Assembly: GCF_032598905.1 (NCBI RefSeq)
Contig: NZ_CP122458.1
Location: 3,968,001 to 4,032,000 of the forward strand
Direction of reading: 5' to 3'
Length of the DNA stretch: 64,000 bases
Source of the DNA: Streptomyces sp. 11x1
Lineage (GTDB): Bacteria > Actinomycetota > Actinomycetes > Streptomycetales > Streptomycetaceae
A program made the position numbers and the translations under genes. Below are positions 25,541-34,600 of the stretch, one piece after another. Every line of letters starts with the position of its first letter. Within the stretch, counting starts at the first letter, position 1. The notes beneath the pieces are model-generated. The model saw nothing but the letters and a program-made list of their open reading frames with translations, made no database searches and was not told the DNA's origin.

Positions 25541-26089
25541 TCAGTGGTAGGCGGCGCCCGCTCGGTGCCTGCTGGTGCCGCCCCGGCGTCGAGAACGGAT
25601 GGCGGCGTCCACCGAGAGGACCGGGGCGCCGGCGAGGATCAGCGGGATCCAGGCCATGAGGTAGGGGAGGTCGTTGCCGTAGTAGTACGGAGATGCCGAC
25701 CAGCTGACCGTGAGCCAGAGGCTGAGGGAGATCAGGGCTCCGCCGAAGGCGGCGAGGCGGGTGAGGAAACCGAGGAGGGCGCCGATACCGACGGCGAGTT
25801 CGCCGATGGCGATGGCGTAGCCGAAGCCGACGGGGTTGTTCAGGGCCATGTCGATCATGGCTGGGATGGCGGAGGAGTCGCGGGCGGCGCTCATCATGTC
25901 GCCGATGGAGCCGGAGCCGGAGTCCGCCATGAAGGCACTGTCGGTGAGTTTGTCCAAGCCGGCGTAGATGAAGGTGACGGCGAGGAAGAGGCGTAGGGGC
26001 AGGAGAGCGTAGCGGGTGGCGGTGTCGCGCCGGTCGGGGCCGCCGTCGAAGTAGGGGGTGTGGGAGTCCGAGCGAATGTCGTGAGTCAT
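25541..26089 (-). CDS. DoxX family membrane protein
   Basis: 182 residues. LLPLRLFLAVTFIYAGLDKL is the DoxX first helix with its signature Gly/Lys. The remaining helices are GYAIAIGELAVGIGALLGFL (with the conserved Glu), LISLSLWLTVSW and LMAWIPLILAGAPVL. DoxX proteins are small quinone- or thiol-linked membrane proteins of mostly unclear role, some partnering superoxide dismutase. ATG 26089 (MTHDIR) is preferred over the upstream TTG because GAGGCGG precedes it. Monocistronic by spacing. Confidence 0.88.
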   Translation of the reverse strand: MTHDIRSDSHTPYFDGGPDRRDTATRYALLPLRLFLAVTFIYAGLDKLTDSAFMADSGSGSIGDMMSAARDSSAIPAMIDMALNNPVGFGYAIAIGELAVGIGALLGFLTRLAAFGGALISLSLWLTVSWSASPYYYGNDLPYLMAWIPLILAGAPVLSVDAAIRSRRRGGTSRHRAGAAYH

Positions 26090-26475
26090 GGTCTGCGCCG
26101 CCTCTTGTCCGCCGTGCCGTTGACCCCTCAACAGACGATACGTTCAGAGGGGTGGGGGTGCTCAATGGTTCGGGCGTGTTTTTCCGGGTCGGAGAGCCTT
26201 GTCGGGAGGCAGGGTGGCCTCCGTCCGGGAGGCTCCCCTCCACCGCCGACGGACCTTTTCCTCCGGCCCGCCGGCCCACCGGCCGAGGGGCCGCGGATCC
26301 GAGGGCCGACCTGCTCCCCGCGCCACCGACCGAGGGGCCGAGCCGCTCCCCGCGCCTCCGTGCCCCCCGCCTCTGAACCTCCGCACCTCCGCTGGACGGA
26401 CGGCGGCCCGCTTCCCCTGAACTCCCCGCTCCCCTCCTTCGTCCCCGCCCTGGGGCCCGTCCCCTCGGTGACCGG

Positions 26476-27846
26476 TCAGTCCGCTGCGACCTCGATGGTG
26501 TAGCGGTTGGTCTCCACGCCCGCCGCTGTCACGACCTGGACTTCGATCTTGCCGGGTTCGACGTCGACGGGGACGGGCGCGGTGAGGACGGCGTCGGTGG
26601 GGTTGCTGAAGCCGCCGGCGACGGGGACGAGCGGGACGTGGACGTGGACGGGGCCGATGCGGACGACCATGCGGGAGAGGTGGTCGGCGGTCTGGGCGCC
26701 GGGTGGGACGAAGCCGGAGCCGCGGATCTCGATGTCGTCGCCGTTGCGGATGGGGGCGTCGAGGTCGCCGGCCTCGCGGGCGCGGACGACGGAGAGGATG
26801 ACGGGGCGGCCACCCTCGGCGTACTTGCCGGCGACGTAGGTGGCCGCGGAGACGAGGACGAGGAGGGCCAGGCCCCAGGGGAGGTCGGGGAGTTGGTCGG
26901 GGCGGCGGGCGAGGCGGACCGCCGCGAAGGCGAGGGCGACGGTGCAGATGATCACGTACTGGATGTCGGTGAAGCTGCCGCGGCCGGAGTCGTCGGTGAG
27001 GAGGTCGGCGGCGCGGGGGCGGTGGGCGCGGACCTTCTGGAGGCGCTGGGAGAGGACACGGAGACCGACCACGCGGCGGACCAGGACGGCGATGCCGCAG
27101 ACGACGGCGAGGACGGTCACGATGCCGGCGCCGCGGGCGAGGTCGAGGCCGGCGATGAGGGCGTCGCGTTCGCGGTGGTTGGAGGCCGCGGCGAGGCGGC
27201 CGACGAGGACGAGGACCGCGAAGACGACGAAGAGGACCCAACCGGCCGCGATCGCGCGGGAGGTGGAGAGACGGTTGTCCTCGCCGATGACCGGTGCGAG
27301 GGCACCGCCGCGCGCCCGGTGGAGATACCCGGCGCCCGTCAGGGCCGCGGCCACCAGCAGGGCGGCGAGCAGACCGGCGGTGCGGGCCGAGGTCCACCCC
27401 GTGCCGATCGCGGTGAGGGACTGGACGAGGAGGAGGGTGACGACGGCGGCCCAGACCACGATCGCCGTGCGCAGCCACAGGCGGGCCAGCCAGGTCTCGC
27501 CCTCGACCCGGCCGCGTTCGGCGACGAGGGCCGCGGACTGGGTGAGTTCGTCGGACACCCACTGGCGGGAGGCGGACGCGGAGTGCGCGACCGCCGCCGG
27601 CAGCCCCTGCCCCGACGCGAACTCCTCCCGCTTCAGCAGGAACTCGGCGACCGCGCGCCGGTGTCCCGCGCGCGCCCCGTGCGGGCAGTCCCCGCACGTG
27701 CACCCGCCTTCATGGGCGCCCGCGCCCATGCCCCCTCTCGCCTCCTGCACCGCCACGCCCGAGTCCGCCTTCCCGCGCCGTCGTCCGCGGGCGCCACCGC
27801 GCCCACGTCCGCGTACTTCGGCTTTCGCCGCCACCGTCATTGCCAT
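26476..27846 (-). CDS. Multi-helix membrane protein with C-terminal IPT/TIG-like domain
   Basis: 456 residues. An Arg/Gly-rich start and a CTCGDCPH cysteine cluster (about 49-56) lead to a helical cytoplasmic segment. About seven hydrophobic segments follow (WLRTAIVVWAAVVTLLLVQS, AGLLAALLVAAALTGAGYL, AAGWVLFVVFAVLVLVG, GIVTVLAVVCGIAVLV, VIICTVALAFAAV, GLALLVLVSAATYVAG). The last ~110 residues are beta-rich (GDDIEIRGSGFVPPGAQTAD... VHVHVPLVPVAGGFSNPTD ... VTAAGVETNRYTIEVA), as in IPT/TIG immunoglobulin-like folds. Function unknown. No neighbour clearly belongs with it. Confidence 0.7.
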   Translation of the reverse strand: MAMTVAAKAEVRGRGRGGARGRRRGKADSGVAVQEARGGMGAGAHEGGCTCGDCPHGARAGHRRAVAEFLLKREEFASGQGLPAAVAHSASASRQWVSDELTQSAALVAERGRVEGETWLARLWLRTAIVVWAAVVTLLLVQSLTAIGTGWTSARTAGLLAALLVAAALTGAGYLHRARGGALAPVIGEDNRLSTSRAIAAGWVLFVVFAVLVLVGRLAAASNHRERDALIAGLDLARGAGIVTVLAVVCGIAVLVRRVVGLRVLSQRLQKVRAHRPRAADLLTDDSGRGSFTDIQYVIICTVALAFAAVRLARRPDQLPDLPWGLALLVLVSAATYVAGKYAEGGRPVILSVVRAREAGDLDAPIRNGDDIEIRGSGFVPPGAQTADHLSRMVVRIGPVHVHVPLVPVAGGFSNPTDAVLTAPVPVDVEPGKIEVQVVTAAGVETNRYTIEVAAD

Positions 27847-28112
27847 CTGCCAGCACTGCTGTCACCGCTCCGGCCACGAGGGCGACGACAGTCGCCCGTG
27901 CGTTGCCGGGACCGCTGCGTCGATACCGCCGTAGCGCGGTGTCGTACATTCGTCCGCTCACTACCACAGCCGTGCGGCCGTACAACTGCCCTGCGATGAC
28001 AGCGAATTGTGCCGTATGGAACACGGCCCGCATTCGGCAGGGCCACTCCGTGCGTGGGAGGCGCGGGGTGAAGTGCGGGTGCTCGTGTTGACCGGGCTGG
28101 GAGAATCCTCCT

Positions 28113-29051
28113 ATGGCCGAGATCATCCAGCGTGACGGCGTCTGGGCCTTCGACGGCGACACGGTCCGGATCACGCCGGGCCTGCACCGTTCCGTGGCGC
28201 TGTTCCGACAGACGTACGGGGAGATCGCGGTGCCGCTGGAGGCGGTGGCCGGTGTCGTCTACGAGCCCGAACGCAAGCGCGGGCGGCTGCGGTTGCGGCT
28301 GCGTGAGGGCAGTGATCCGCTGCTGCAGGCCACGGGCGGGCGGCTGCCGGACGAGGCCGACCCGTACCGGCTGACGGTCGATCTCGACCGGTCGGGGGTC
28401 GCCGAGTACGTGGCCGAGGAGATACGGCGGTCGATGCTGCTGGAGCAGACGCCGAAGGAGCCCGCCGGGGCCTACCTCCTGCCCGGTCCGCCCGTGCCGG
28501 TGTCGGTGCGGTCCAGTGACGGCACGGTGTCGTTCGACGGGACGCGGGTCCGGATCGACTGGAACGACACCTCCGACCGGGTCAAGCGCGCGACCGGCCC
28601 GCGGATCATCGACATCGGGGAACTGGTGCAGGTCGAGTGGGTGCCCAACTCCGGTTACGAGGACGGGTTCCTGCGGTTCGTGACGCGCGAGACCGTGTTC
28701 TCGAAGCTGCCGCCGGAGCGGGATCCGTTCGCCCTCGATCTGTGGGGCAGTGCGCGGCGCGACCTGCTCACGGCGCTCGTCGCGACGGCGGTCACGGCAC
28801 GGCTCCCCCATCCGTCGACAGGGGCGAACGGCCCCGCGAACACAACCGTGGACGGCGCGCGGCCGGGCGGGGTCGACGCGGCGCGGCCGTCGGTCTCCGA
28901 CCGCACCGACGCCTCCGACCGCACCGGCTCCTCCGACCACCACGACACGCTCCTGCGTCGGCTCCGCGAACTCGGGGAGCTGCACCGCGGGGGCGTCCTC
29001 ACGGACGAGGAGTTCGCGGCCACGAAGGCCGCCGTGCTGCGCGGCTTCTGA
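28113..29051 (+). CDS. DUF4429 domain protein with C-terminal SHOCT motif
   Basis: 312 residues. Two tandem copies of a ~110-residue beta-rich domain: the first opens GVWAFDGDTVRITPGLHRSV, the second SSDGTVSFDGTRVRIDWNDT. Both contain Y/FxP-x-x-R charged strands (DUF4429). The tail LLRRLRELGELHRGGVLTDE then EFAATKAAVL is a SHOCT oligomerisation motif. No signal or membrane helix. DUF4429-SHOCT proteins are common in streptomycetes, with no assigned role beyond possible membrane or protein binding. GGGAG lies 11 bases before the ATG. Confidence 0.85.
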   Translation: MAEIIQRDGVWAFDGDTVRITPGLHRSVALFRQTYGEIAVPLEAVAGVVYEPERKRGRLRLRLREGSDPLLQATGGRLPDEADPYRLTVDLDRSGVAEYVAEEIRRSMLLEQTPKEPAGAYLLPGPPVPVSVRSSDGTVSFDGTRVRIDWNDTSDRVKRATGPRIIDIGELVQVEWVPNSGYEDGFLRFVTRETVFSKLPPERDPFALDLWGSARRDLLTALVATAVTARLPHPSTGANGPANTTVDGARPGGVDAARPSVSDRTDASDRTGSSDHHDTLLRRLRELGELHRGGVLTDEEFAATKAAVLRGF

Positions 29052-29152
29052 CGGGCACGCGCGAGATCGCCGTCCCACCAGGCCGTCACGCGTCGGCGGG
29101 GGCTGTTTGGCTGGTCGCGCGTTTCCCTGCGCCCCCTTCCGGATGCTGCGGT

Positions 29153-29947
29153 TCAACTCAGCAGATCCGGCTCGCTGCGGCTGATGTCCTGCCACAGCGG
29201 CTGGTAGTTGATCCACGCCACCAGGTCGCCGCCCGCCTGCTCACGTGTCGCGACGGCCAGCCGGTGTTCGATGAGCAGGGGGCGGCCCGCCGCCTTCGCC
29301 GTGAGCTGCACCTGGGCCGAACGTTCCATGGACAGGAACCACCAGGCCGCCGCGTCGACCGAGTCGCCGACCGTCAGCAGTCCGTGGTTGCGCAGCACGA
29401 GGGCCTTGCGGCTGCCGAGGACGGCGGCGATGCGGCGGCCCTCGTCCGCGTCCACGGCGACGCCCGTGTAGTGGTCGTAGAGCGCCTGGTCCTCGTAGAA
29501 GGCGCAGGACTCCTGGGTGATCGGGTCGAGCAGCTCGCCGAGGGCGGACAGGGCGCGGCCGTGCACGGAGTGACAGTGGGCGACGGCGACGACGTCCGGG
29601 CGGGCGGCGTGCACCTGGGCGTGGACGGTGAACGCGGCCTGGTTCACGTGGTAGCGGCCCTCGATCACCTGGCCGTCCTGGTTGGCGAGGACCAGGTCAC
29701 TCACCGTGACGTGCTTGAAGGGCATCCCGAACGGGTTGACCCAGAAGCAGTCGCTGAACTCCGGGTCGCGCGCGGTGATGTGTCCCGAGACCCCCTCCTC
29801 GAACCCCATGCGCCCGAAGATCCGCAGGGCCCCGGCCAGCCGTTCCTTGCGGTGCCGTCGCTCGTCCTCCACCGACTCGTGCATCGGCGGCATGGCGAAC
29901 CGGAGCTGGTCGGTGGGTAGAGGCAGGGGCGGTGTGGGCCCGTGCAT
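29153..29947 (-). CDS. Class II aldolase/adducin family protein
   Basis: 264 residues. Conserved segments: GHITARDPEFSDCFWVNPFG (substrate phosphate/carbonyl loop), HAQVHAARPDVVAVAHCHSV with the zinc-binding His residues in AHCHS, and LRNHGLLTVGDSVDAAAWW with the third His. These fit L-fuculose-phosphate aldolase-like proteins and adducin heads. The catalytic Glu equivalent in the ring of class II enzymes is less clear, so enzymatic activity and sugar specificity are not predictable. ATG 29947 follows CTGGAGGAC. The gene ends convergently with the DUF4429 gene. Confidence 0.88.
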   Translation of the reverse strand: MHGPTPPLPLPTDQLRFAMPPMHESVEDERRHRKERLAGALRIFGRMGFEEGVSGHITARDPEFSDCFWVNPFGMPFKHVTVSDLVLANQDGQVIEGRYHVNQAAFTVHAQVHAARPDVVAVAHCHSVHGRALSALGELLDPITQESCAFYEDQALYDHYTGVAVDADEGRRIAAVLGSRKALVLRNHGLLTVGDSVDAAAWWFLSMERSAQVQLTAKAAGRPLLIEHRLAVATREQAGGDLVAWINYQPLWQDISRSEPDLLS

Positions 29948-30198
29948 GTGTCCTCCAGAATGACTTCCTTTACGAAGCGGAAGCTACCGTCGGTCCCCAG
30001 GGAGAACAGGTCCGTCCCGTGAAGAGAGTGCGCAACCGTTACGCAAGTCACCGAAGCGCGTCAGGTGGCGCACCGCTCGGCCGGGTCGGGCAGCGCCGTA
30101 CGGCGCCCCGCGGCGCCGATACATCGGCCGCATGTCGGCCGTACGTCGCTCGGGGTAACCGGACAATGGTTGTCGGGTATCCGGGTGAGACTCGATGT

Positions 30199-30681
30199 AT
30201 GCCGGAGAATCTTTCGAACTGGGGCGCCTTCGTCGCCGCCGAACCTGAGCTCGCCGAGACCGTCGAAGCGCGTTTCGGGGCCTTCACCCATCACGTCCTC
30301 GCCACCCTGCGCAAGGACGGGTCGCCGCGTACGACCGGGCTGGAGGTCCGGTTCAAGCGGGGGGAGCTGTGGTTGGGGATGATGCCCGACTCGCTCAAGG
30401 CACTCGATCTGCGCCGCGATCCCCGCTTCGCGTTGCAGGCCAACCCGGGGCCGGGCACGGGGATGGGCGGCGGGGACGTGCGGGTGAGCGGGCGGGCGGT
30501 CGAGGTCGACGATCCGGCGGAGAAGGCCGCGTACGGCGAAGAGGTGGAACCGCCGGAGCCGTTCCACCTCTTCCGCGCCGAGTTGACGGAGGTCGTACGG
30601 ACCTACGTCGAGGACGACAAGTACCTGGTCGTCCAGGTCTGGAAGCCCGGAGAGCCGGTGCGCGCCCTCAAACGGACCTGA
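30199..30681 (+). CDS. Pyridoxamine 5'-phosphate oxidase-like flavin/F420-binding protein
   Basis: 160 residues with the split beta-barrel pattern: FGAFTHHVLATLRKDGSPRT for the first strands, GLEVRFKRGELWLGM, SLKALDLRRDPRFALQANPG (cofactor-phosphate loop) and GGDVRVSGRAVEVDD. Members reduce or oxidise substrates with FMN or F420 or bind haem; which applies here cannot be read from sequence. MPENLSNWG at 30199 is taken as the start because the fold begins right after it. The ribosome site is weak. Convergent with guaA. Confidence 0.82.
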   Translation: MPENLSNWGAFVAAEPELAETVEARFGAFTHHVLATLRKDGSPRTTGLEVRFKRGELWLGMMPDSLKALDLRRDPRFALQANPGPGTGMGGGDVRVSGRAVEVDDPAEKAAYGEEVEPPEPFHLFRAELTEVVRTYVEDDKYLVVQVWKPGEPVRALKRT

Positions 30682-30715
30682 GCCCCTGCCCGAGCCCTAC
30701 AGAGCCCGAAGCCCC

Positions 30716-32324
<1,609 letters not shown>

Positions 32325-32738
32325 GAGGTGCCTTCCGGCGGTGGGGCGGGGGTCTGTGTGGTCCGAGTCTACCGGGGTGGGCGCTCGTGAAGCGGGCCAC
32401 CGGTGGCTCGGCCGGGGACCGCCGCGCCCCCTTTGCGGGAGGAAGGACTCTCGTCGGGTGGGGACGGTGGGGCGAGGCCGCGCAAAGGATGGGCCGGCGC
32501 GGGGAGGCGGTCGCCGCCTGCGCCCGGGCGCCATTGACGGCCCGCCCTCGCCCGGGCATCCGGCATGCCCCACCGCGATTCCGGACACGCGCGAGTGCGT
32601 CAAACTTCCGGACACGCGTCTGCCGGGATCGGTTCGTGGCGGACTGGCGCCCTCGTCGTGGCTTGTCGCGCAGTTCCCCGCGCCCCTAAAAGGGGCGCGG
32701 GCCGGGCGGTAGGGGCGGGGCGTGGCATACTGGCGCTC
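32325..32738. other. Divergent intergenic region with REP-like hairpin
   Basis: Holds the guaA promoter side and, at 32665-32701, TCGCGCAGTTCCCCGCGCCCCT followed by a stem 32677-32687 / 32691-32701 (CCCGCGCCCCT with AGGGGCGCGGG). Similar elements are at about 4403 and 49315. No gene is seen before the short leader ORF at 32739. Confidence 0.5.
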
Positions 32739-32739
32739 A
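32726..32739 (+). promoter_or_regulatory. Candidate -10 element for a leaderless leader-peptide transcript
   Basis: CATACT at 32726-32731 ends 8 bases before the ATG at 32739, so transcription could start at the A of the start codon. The region 17 bases upstream has no good -35. Confidence 0.35.
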
Positions 32740-32810
32740 TGTTCGCGCACTCGACCCTTGTCTTTAGCTATGGCACCGGGCCCACCGGCTGCCATGGTCG
32801 TGCTGCTTGA
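32739..32810 (+). CDS. Putative leader peptide upstream of chorismate mutase
   Basis: A 23-codon [23 protein letters not shown] then RAA. It uses codons rare in this genome (CTT, TTT, TAT), including two Phe and one Tyr codon close together (F-S-Y). It is followed 25 bases later by a strong hairpin with a T4 tract and then the chorismate mutase gene, whose pathway makes Phe and Tyr. That arrangement is what ribosome-mediated attenuation looks like. No ribosome site is present, but a -10 places the start at the ATG (leaderless). Not proven. Confidence 0.4.
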   Translation: MFAHSTLVFSYGTGPTGCHGRAA

Positions 32811-32835
32811 GCAACTGACAAGCGACTTCCCCAGG

Positions 32836-32873
32836 CGCCCCGGGCCGACAAGGTCCGGGGCGGCTGGCGTTTT
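32836..32873 (+). terminator. Terminator-like hairpin (candidate attenuator)
   Basis: CGCCCCGGGCC (32836-32846) pairs with GGTCCGGGGCG (32852-32862), 11 bp with one G-U pair and loop GACAA. GGCTGGCG follows, then TTTT at 32870-32873. It lies between the leader ORF and the chorismate mutase gene. Confidence 0.6.
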
Positions 32874-32925
32874 CCGGGTCTTGCCGCTCCGGGGGTCCGT
32901 TCGACTTCCGACGAGGAGCCCCAGG

Positions 32926-33213
32926 ATGACCCTCACCTCCACCGAGAAGACCGGTGCCCGTACCTCCGAGGCGGCCGGTGTGATCACCGGTGCCCGGGAA
33001 CGCATCGACGCCCTGGACGACCGGATCATCGGCCTGATCCAGGAACGCGTGGCGGTCTCCGCCGTGATCCAGGAGGCACGGATCGAGTCCGGCGGCAGGC
33101 GCGTGAACCTGTCGCGGGAGATGGAGGTCCTGGCCCACTACAGGGACGCCCTCGGCAAGCCGGGCACCGCGCTCGCCATGACCCTGCTGGAGCTGTGCCG
33201 GGGCCGTGTCTGA
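32926..33213 (+). CDS. Chorismate mutase (AroQ type)
   Basis: 95 residues, the size of monofunctional AroQ enzymes. [20 protein letters not shown] holds the conserved Arg and Asp of helix 1. [14 protein letters not shown] and [17 protein letters not shown] follow with the Lys/Arg/Glu pattern of the three-helix fold. The enzyme turns chorismate into prephenate for Phe and Tyr. ATG 32926 follows GAGGAG. A leader ORF and attenuator-like hairpin lie just upstream. A large unrelated N-terminal open frame was excluded. Confidence 0.92.
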   Translation: MTLTSTEKTGARTSEAAGVITGARERIDALDDRIIGLIQERVAVSAVIQEARIESGGRRVNLSREMEVLAHYRDALGKPGTALAMTLLELCRGRV

Positions 33214-33560
33214 CCGGCGCGCACCGGCGGCGCACATACGTACGCCTGTCCTCTCACCCGTACGGCGCGTGACCGCCGTACGACGCGTTTCGTTGGTGTC
33301 GGTGTCCGTGCCAGCCAGGTGCGGGCCCGAAAGAACCACGCGTGGCTCCGCTGGAGCGATGAGGCGTCCGGATCGTGCCGTGCGCCGTGGGACCTCGCTC
33401 CAGGGTTGTGACCGGACGGCAGGGGACAGCAGCCCGGTCACTCAAGAGAACGGCCGGCTCCGGGGACGCCCGGGGCCGACCGGCGGAACTGTTCCGAGGT
33501 GGGCGCGACGGTCACGGAGCCCGTTCCCCCTTCACGACGCGGAACAGATCACCGACCCCA
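33214..33560. other. Intergenic region, no gene recognised
   Basis: Between chorismate mutase (+) and the lipoprotein gene (-). Frames here are Arg-rich composition artefacts. A strong terminator lies at 33561-33603. Confidence 0.4.
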
Positions 33561-33603
33561 AGGGCCCCGCGGAACGGCCGAGCCTGCCGTTCCGCGGGGC
33601 CCT
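33561..33603. terminator. Strong bidirectional terminator
   Basis: AGGGCCCCGCGGAACGGC (33561-33578) is perfectly complementary to 33586-33603, an 18-bp stem with a 7-base loop. It lies 19 bases past the lipoprotein stop codon and downstream of chorismate mutase on the other strand. Confidence 0.9.
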
Positions 33604-33621
33604 TCGTCACGCCGGGGGCGC

Positions 33622-34362
33622 TCAGCCGGCGACCTTCTCCACCTTCGCGACCTGTGCGTCCAGGATCGCGTCCGGCACCTCGGCCTTGTCCGCGTCGAGC
33701 ATGTTCATCGAGTAGAACCCGATGAGTGTCGAGCCGCTGCGCACCACCGTGAAGGACATCGGGATCTCGGCGCCCTCGATGTCGCCCTTCACCTTGTAGG
33801 CGACGGCCTCGTCGCCCTGGTCGGGAGCGGTGAGGGCCTCGATGCCGCTGTACTTGTTGCCGACGTGCTCGTACCCGTCGCAGCTCTCCGTCGCCTTGCG
33901 CAGATCGGCCATGACCTTCTCGGCGTCGTCCTGCTCGTGCGCGGCCAGGGCGAGGGAGATGACGCTGGCGGAAAGCTCGTCCTCCGAGGTGACCGTGCGT
34001 CCGGCGCGGGCCTTCGCCTGCGGGTCGGAGGTGAAGTAGAACATGTTCGCGAGGGGCTGACAGGCGGCCGGCTGCGCGGGAACGGTCTCGGCCGGCATGT
34101 CCTCCGCGGGCATGTCGGCGATCTTGTACCCCTTCACGTCCCCCTTCGCGAGGGCCGCCTCCTTCAGCTGGGCGGCGGTCAGCGCGGCCTTCCCGGCGCC
34201 GTCCTCCCCGTTCTTGGCGTCCTCGGCTGCCGAGGCGCTGCCCGCGGCCGACGGCTTCTTCTCCGCCTTGTCCTCGTCGCCGCCCCCGCCACACGCCGCG
34301 GTCAATCCCAGCGTGGCCACGACCGAGACGGCCACCGCCACCCGCGACATCGTCGACTTCAT
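33622..34362 (-). CDS. Secreted lipoprotein of unknown function
   Basis: 246 residues. The signal has MKSTMSRV followed by a hydrophobic run and the lipobox LTAAC with the acylated Cys at 24. A Gly/Asp/Lys/Ala-rich linker follows. The folded part (about 70-246) contains QPAACQPLANMFYFTSDPQA and LRKATESCDGYEHVGNKYSG, with two likely disulfide cysteines. It resembles the wide family of actinobacterial sensor-domain lipoproteins but I cannot name it. ATG 34362 has a GGTGGGGGAC ahead of it; an in-frame ATG at 34377 is possible. Confidence 0.82.
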   Translation of the reverse strand: MKSTMSRVAVAVSVVATLGLTAACGGGGDEDKAEKKPSAAGSASAAEDAKNGEDGAGKAALTAAQLKEAALAKGDVKGYKIADMPAEDMPAETVPAQPAACQPLANMFYFTSDPQAKARAGRTVTSEDELSASVISLALAAHEQDDAEKVMADLRKATESCDGYEHVGNKYSGIEALTAPDQGDEAVAYKVKGDIEGAEIPMSFTVVRSGSTLIGFYSMNMLDADKAEVPDAILDAQVAKVEKVAG

Positions 34363-34555
34363 GTCCCCCACCCTCATGACTTTCGTTTCATGCCTCACAG
34401 GGGCCCCATAGGCCCCATCGAACATGTATGTGACGGCGGGGCGTGCCCGTCGGTTGTACCGACCCGACGACCCATCCACGTGACTCACATCACACAAGAA
34501 AGCAGTTATTGCGGGCAACCTTTCACGGCACTCACCAGTCACATCTGGCACACGA

Positions 34556-34595
34556 GAGAAGAACCCGCGCTCGGAGGGGGGTGCGGGTCCTTCTC
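34556..34595 (-). terminator. Terminator of the GMC oxidoreductase gene
   Basis: GAGAAGAACCCGC (34556-34568) pairs with GCGGGTCCTTCTC (34583-34595), 12 of 13 positions. It begins 6 bases past the stop codon at 34601. Confidence 0.75.
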
Positions 34596-34600
34596 CGTAA

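Noticed and set aside
32325..33029. Upstream extension of guaA by about 230 codons
   Set aside because: Sequence before GTG 32324 is Arg/Pro/Gly noise; the family starts at the conserved DTVLVVDFG and there is a good ribosome site.
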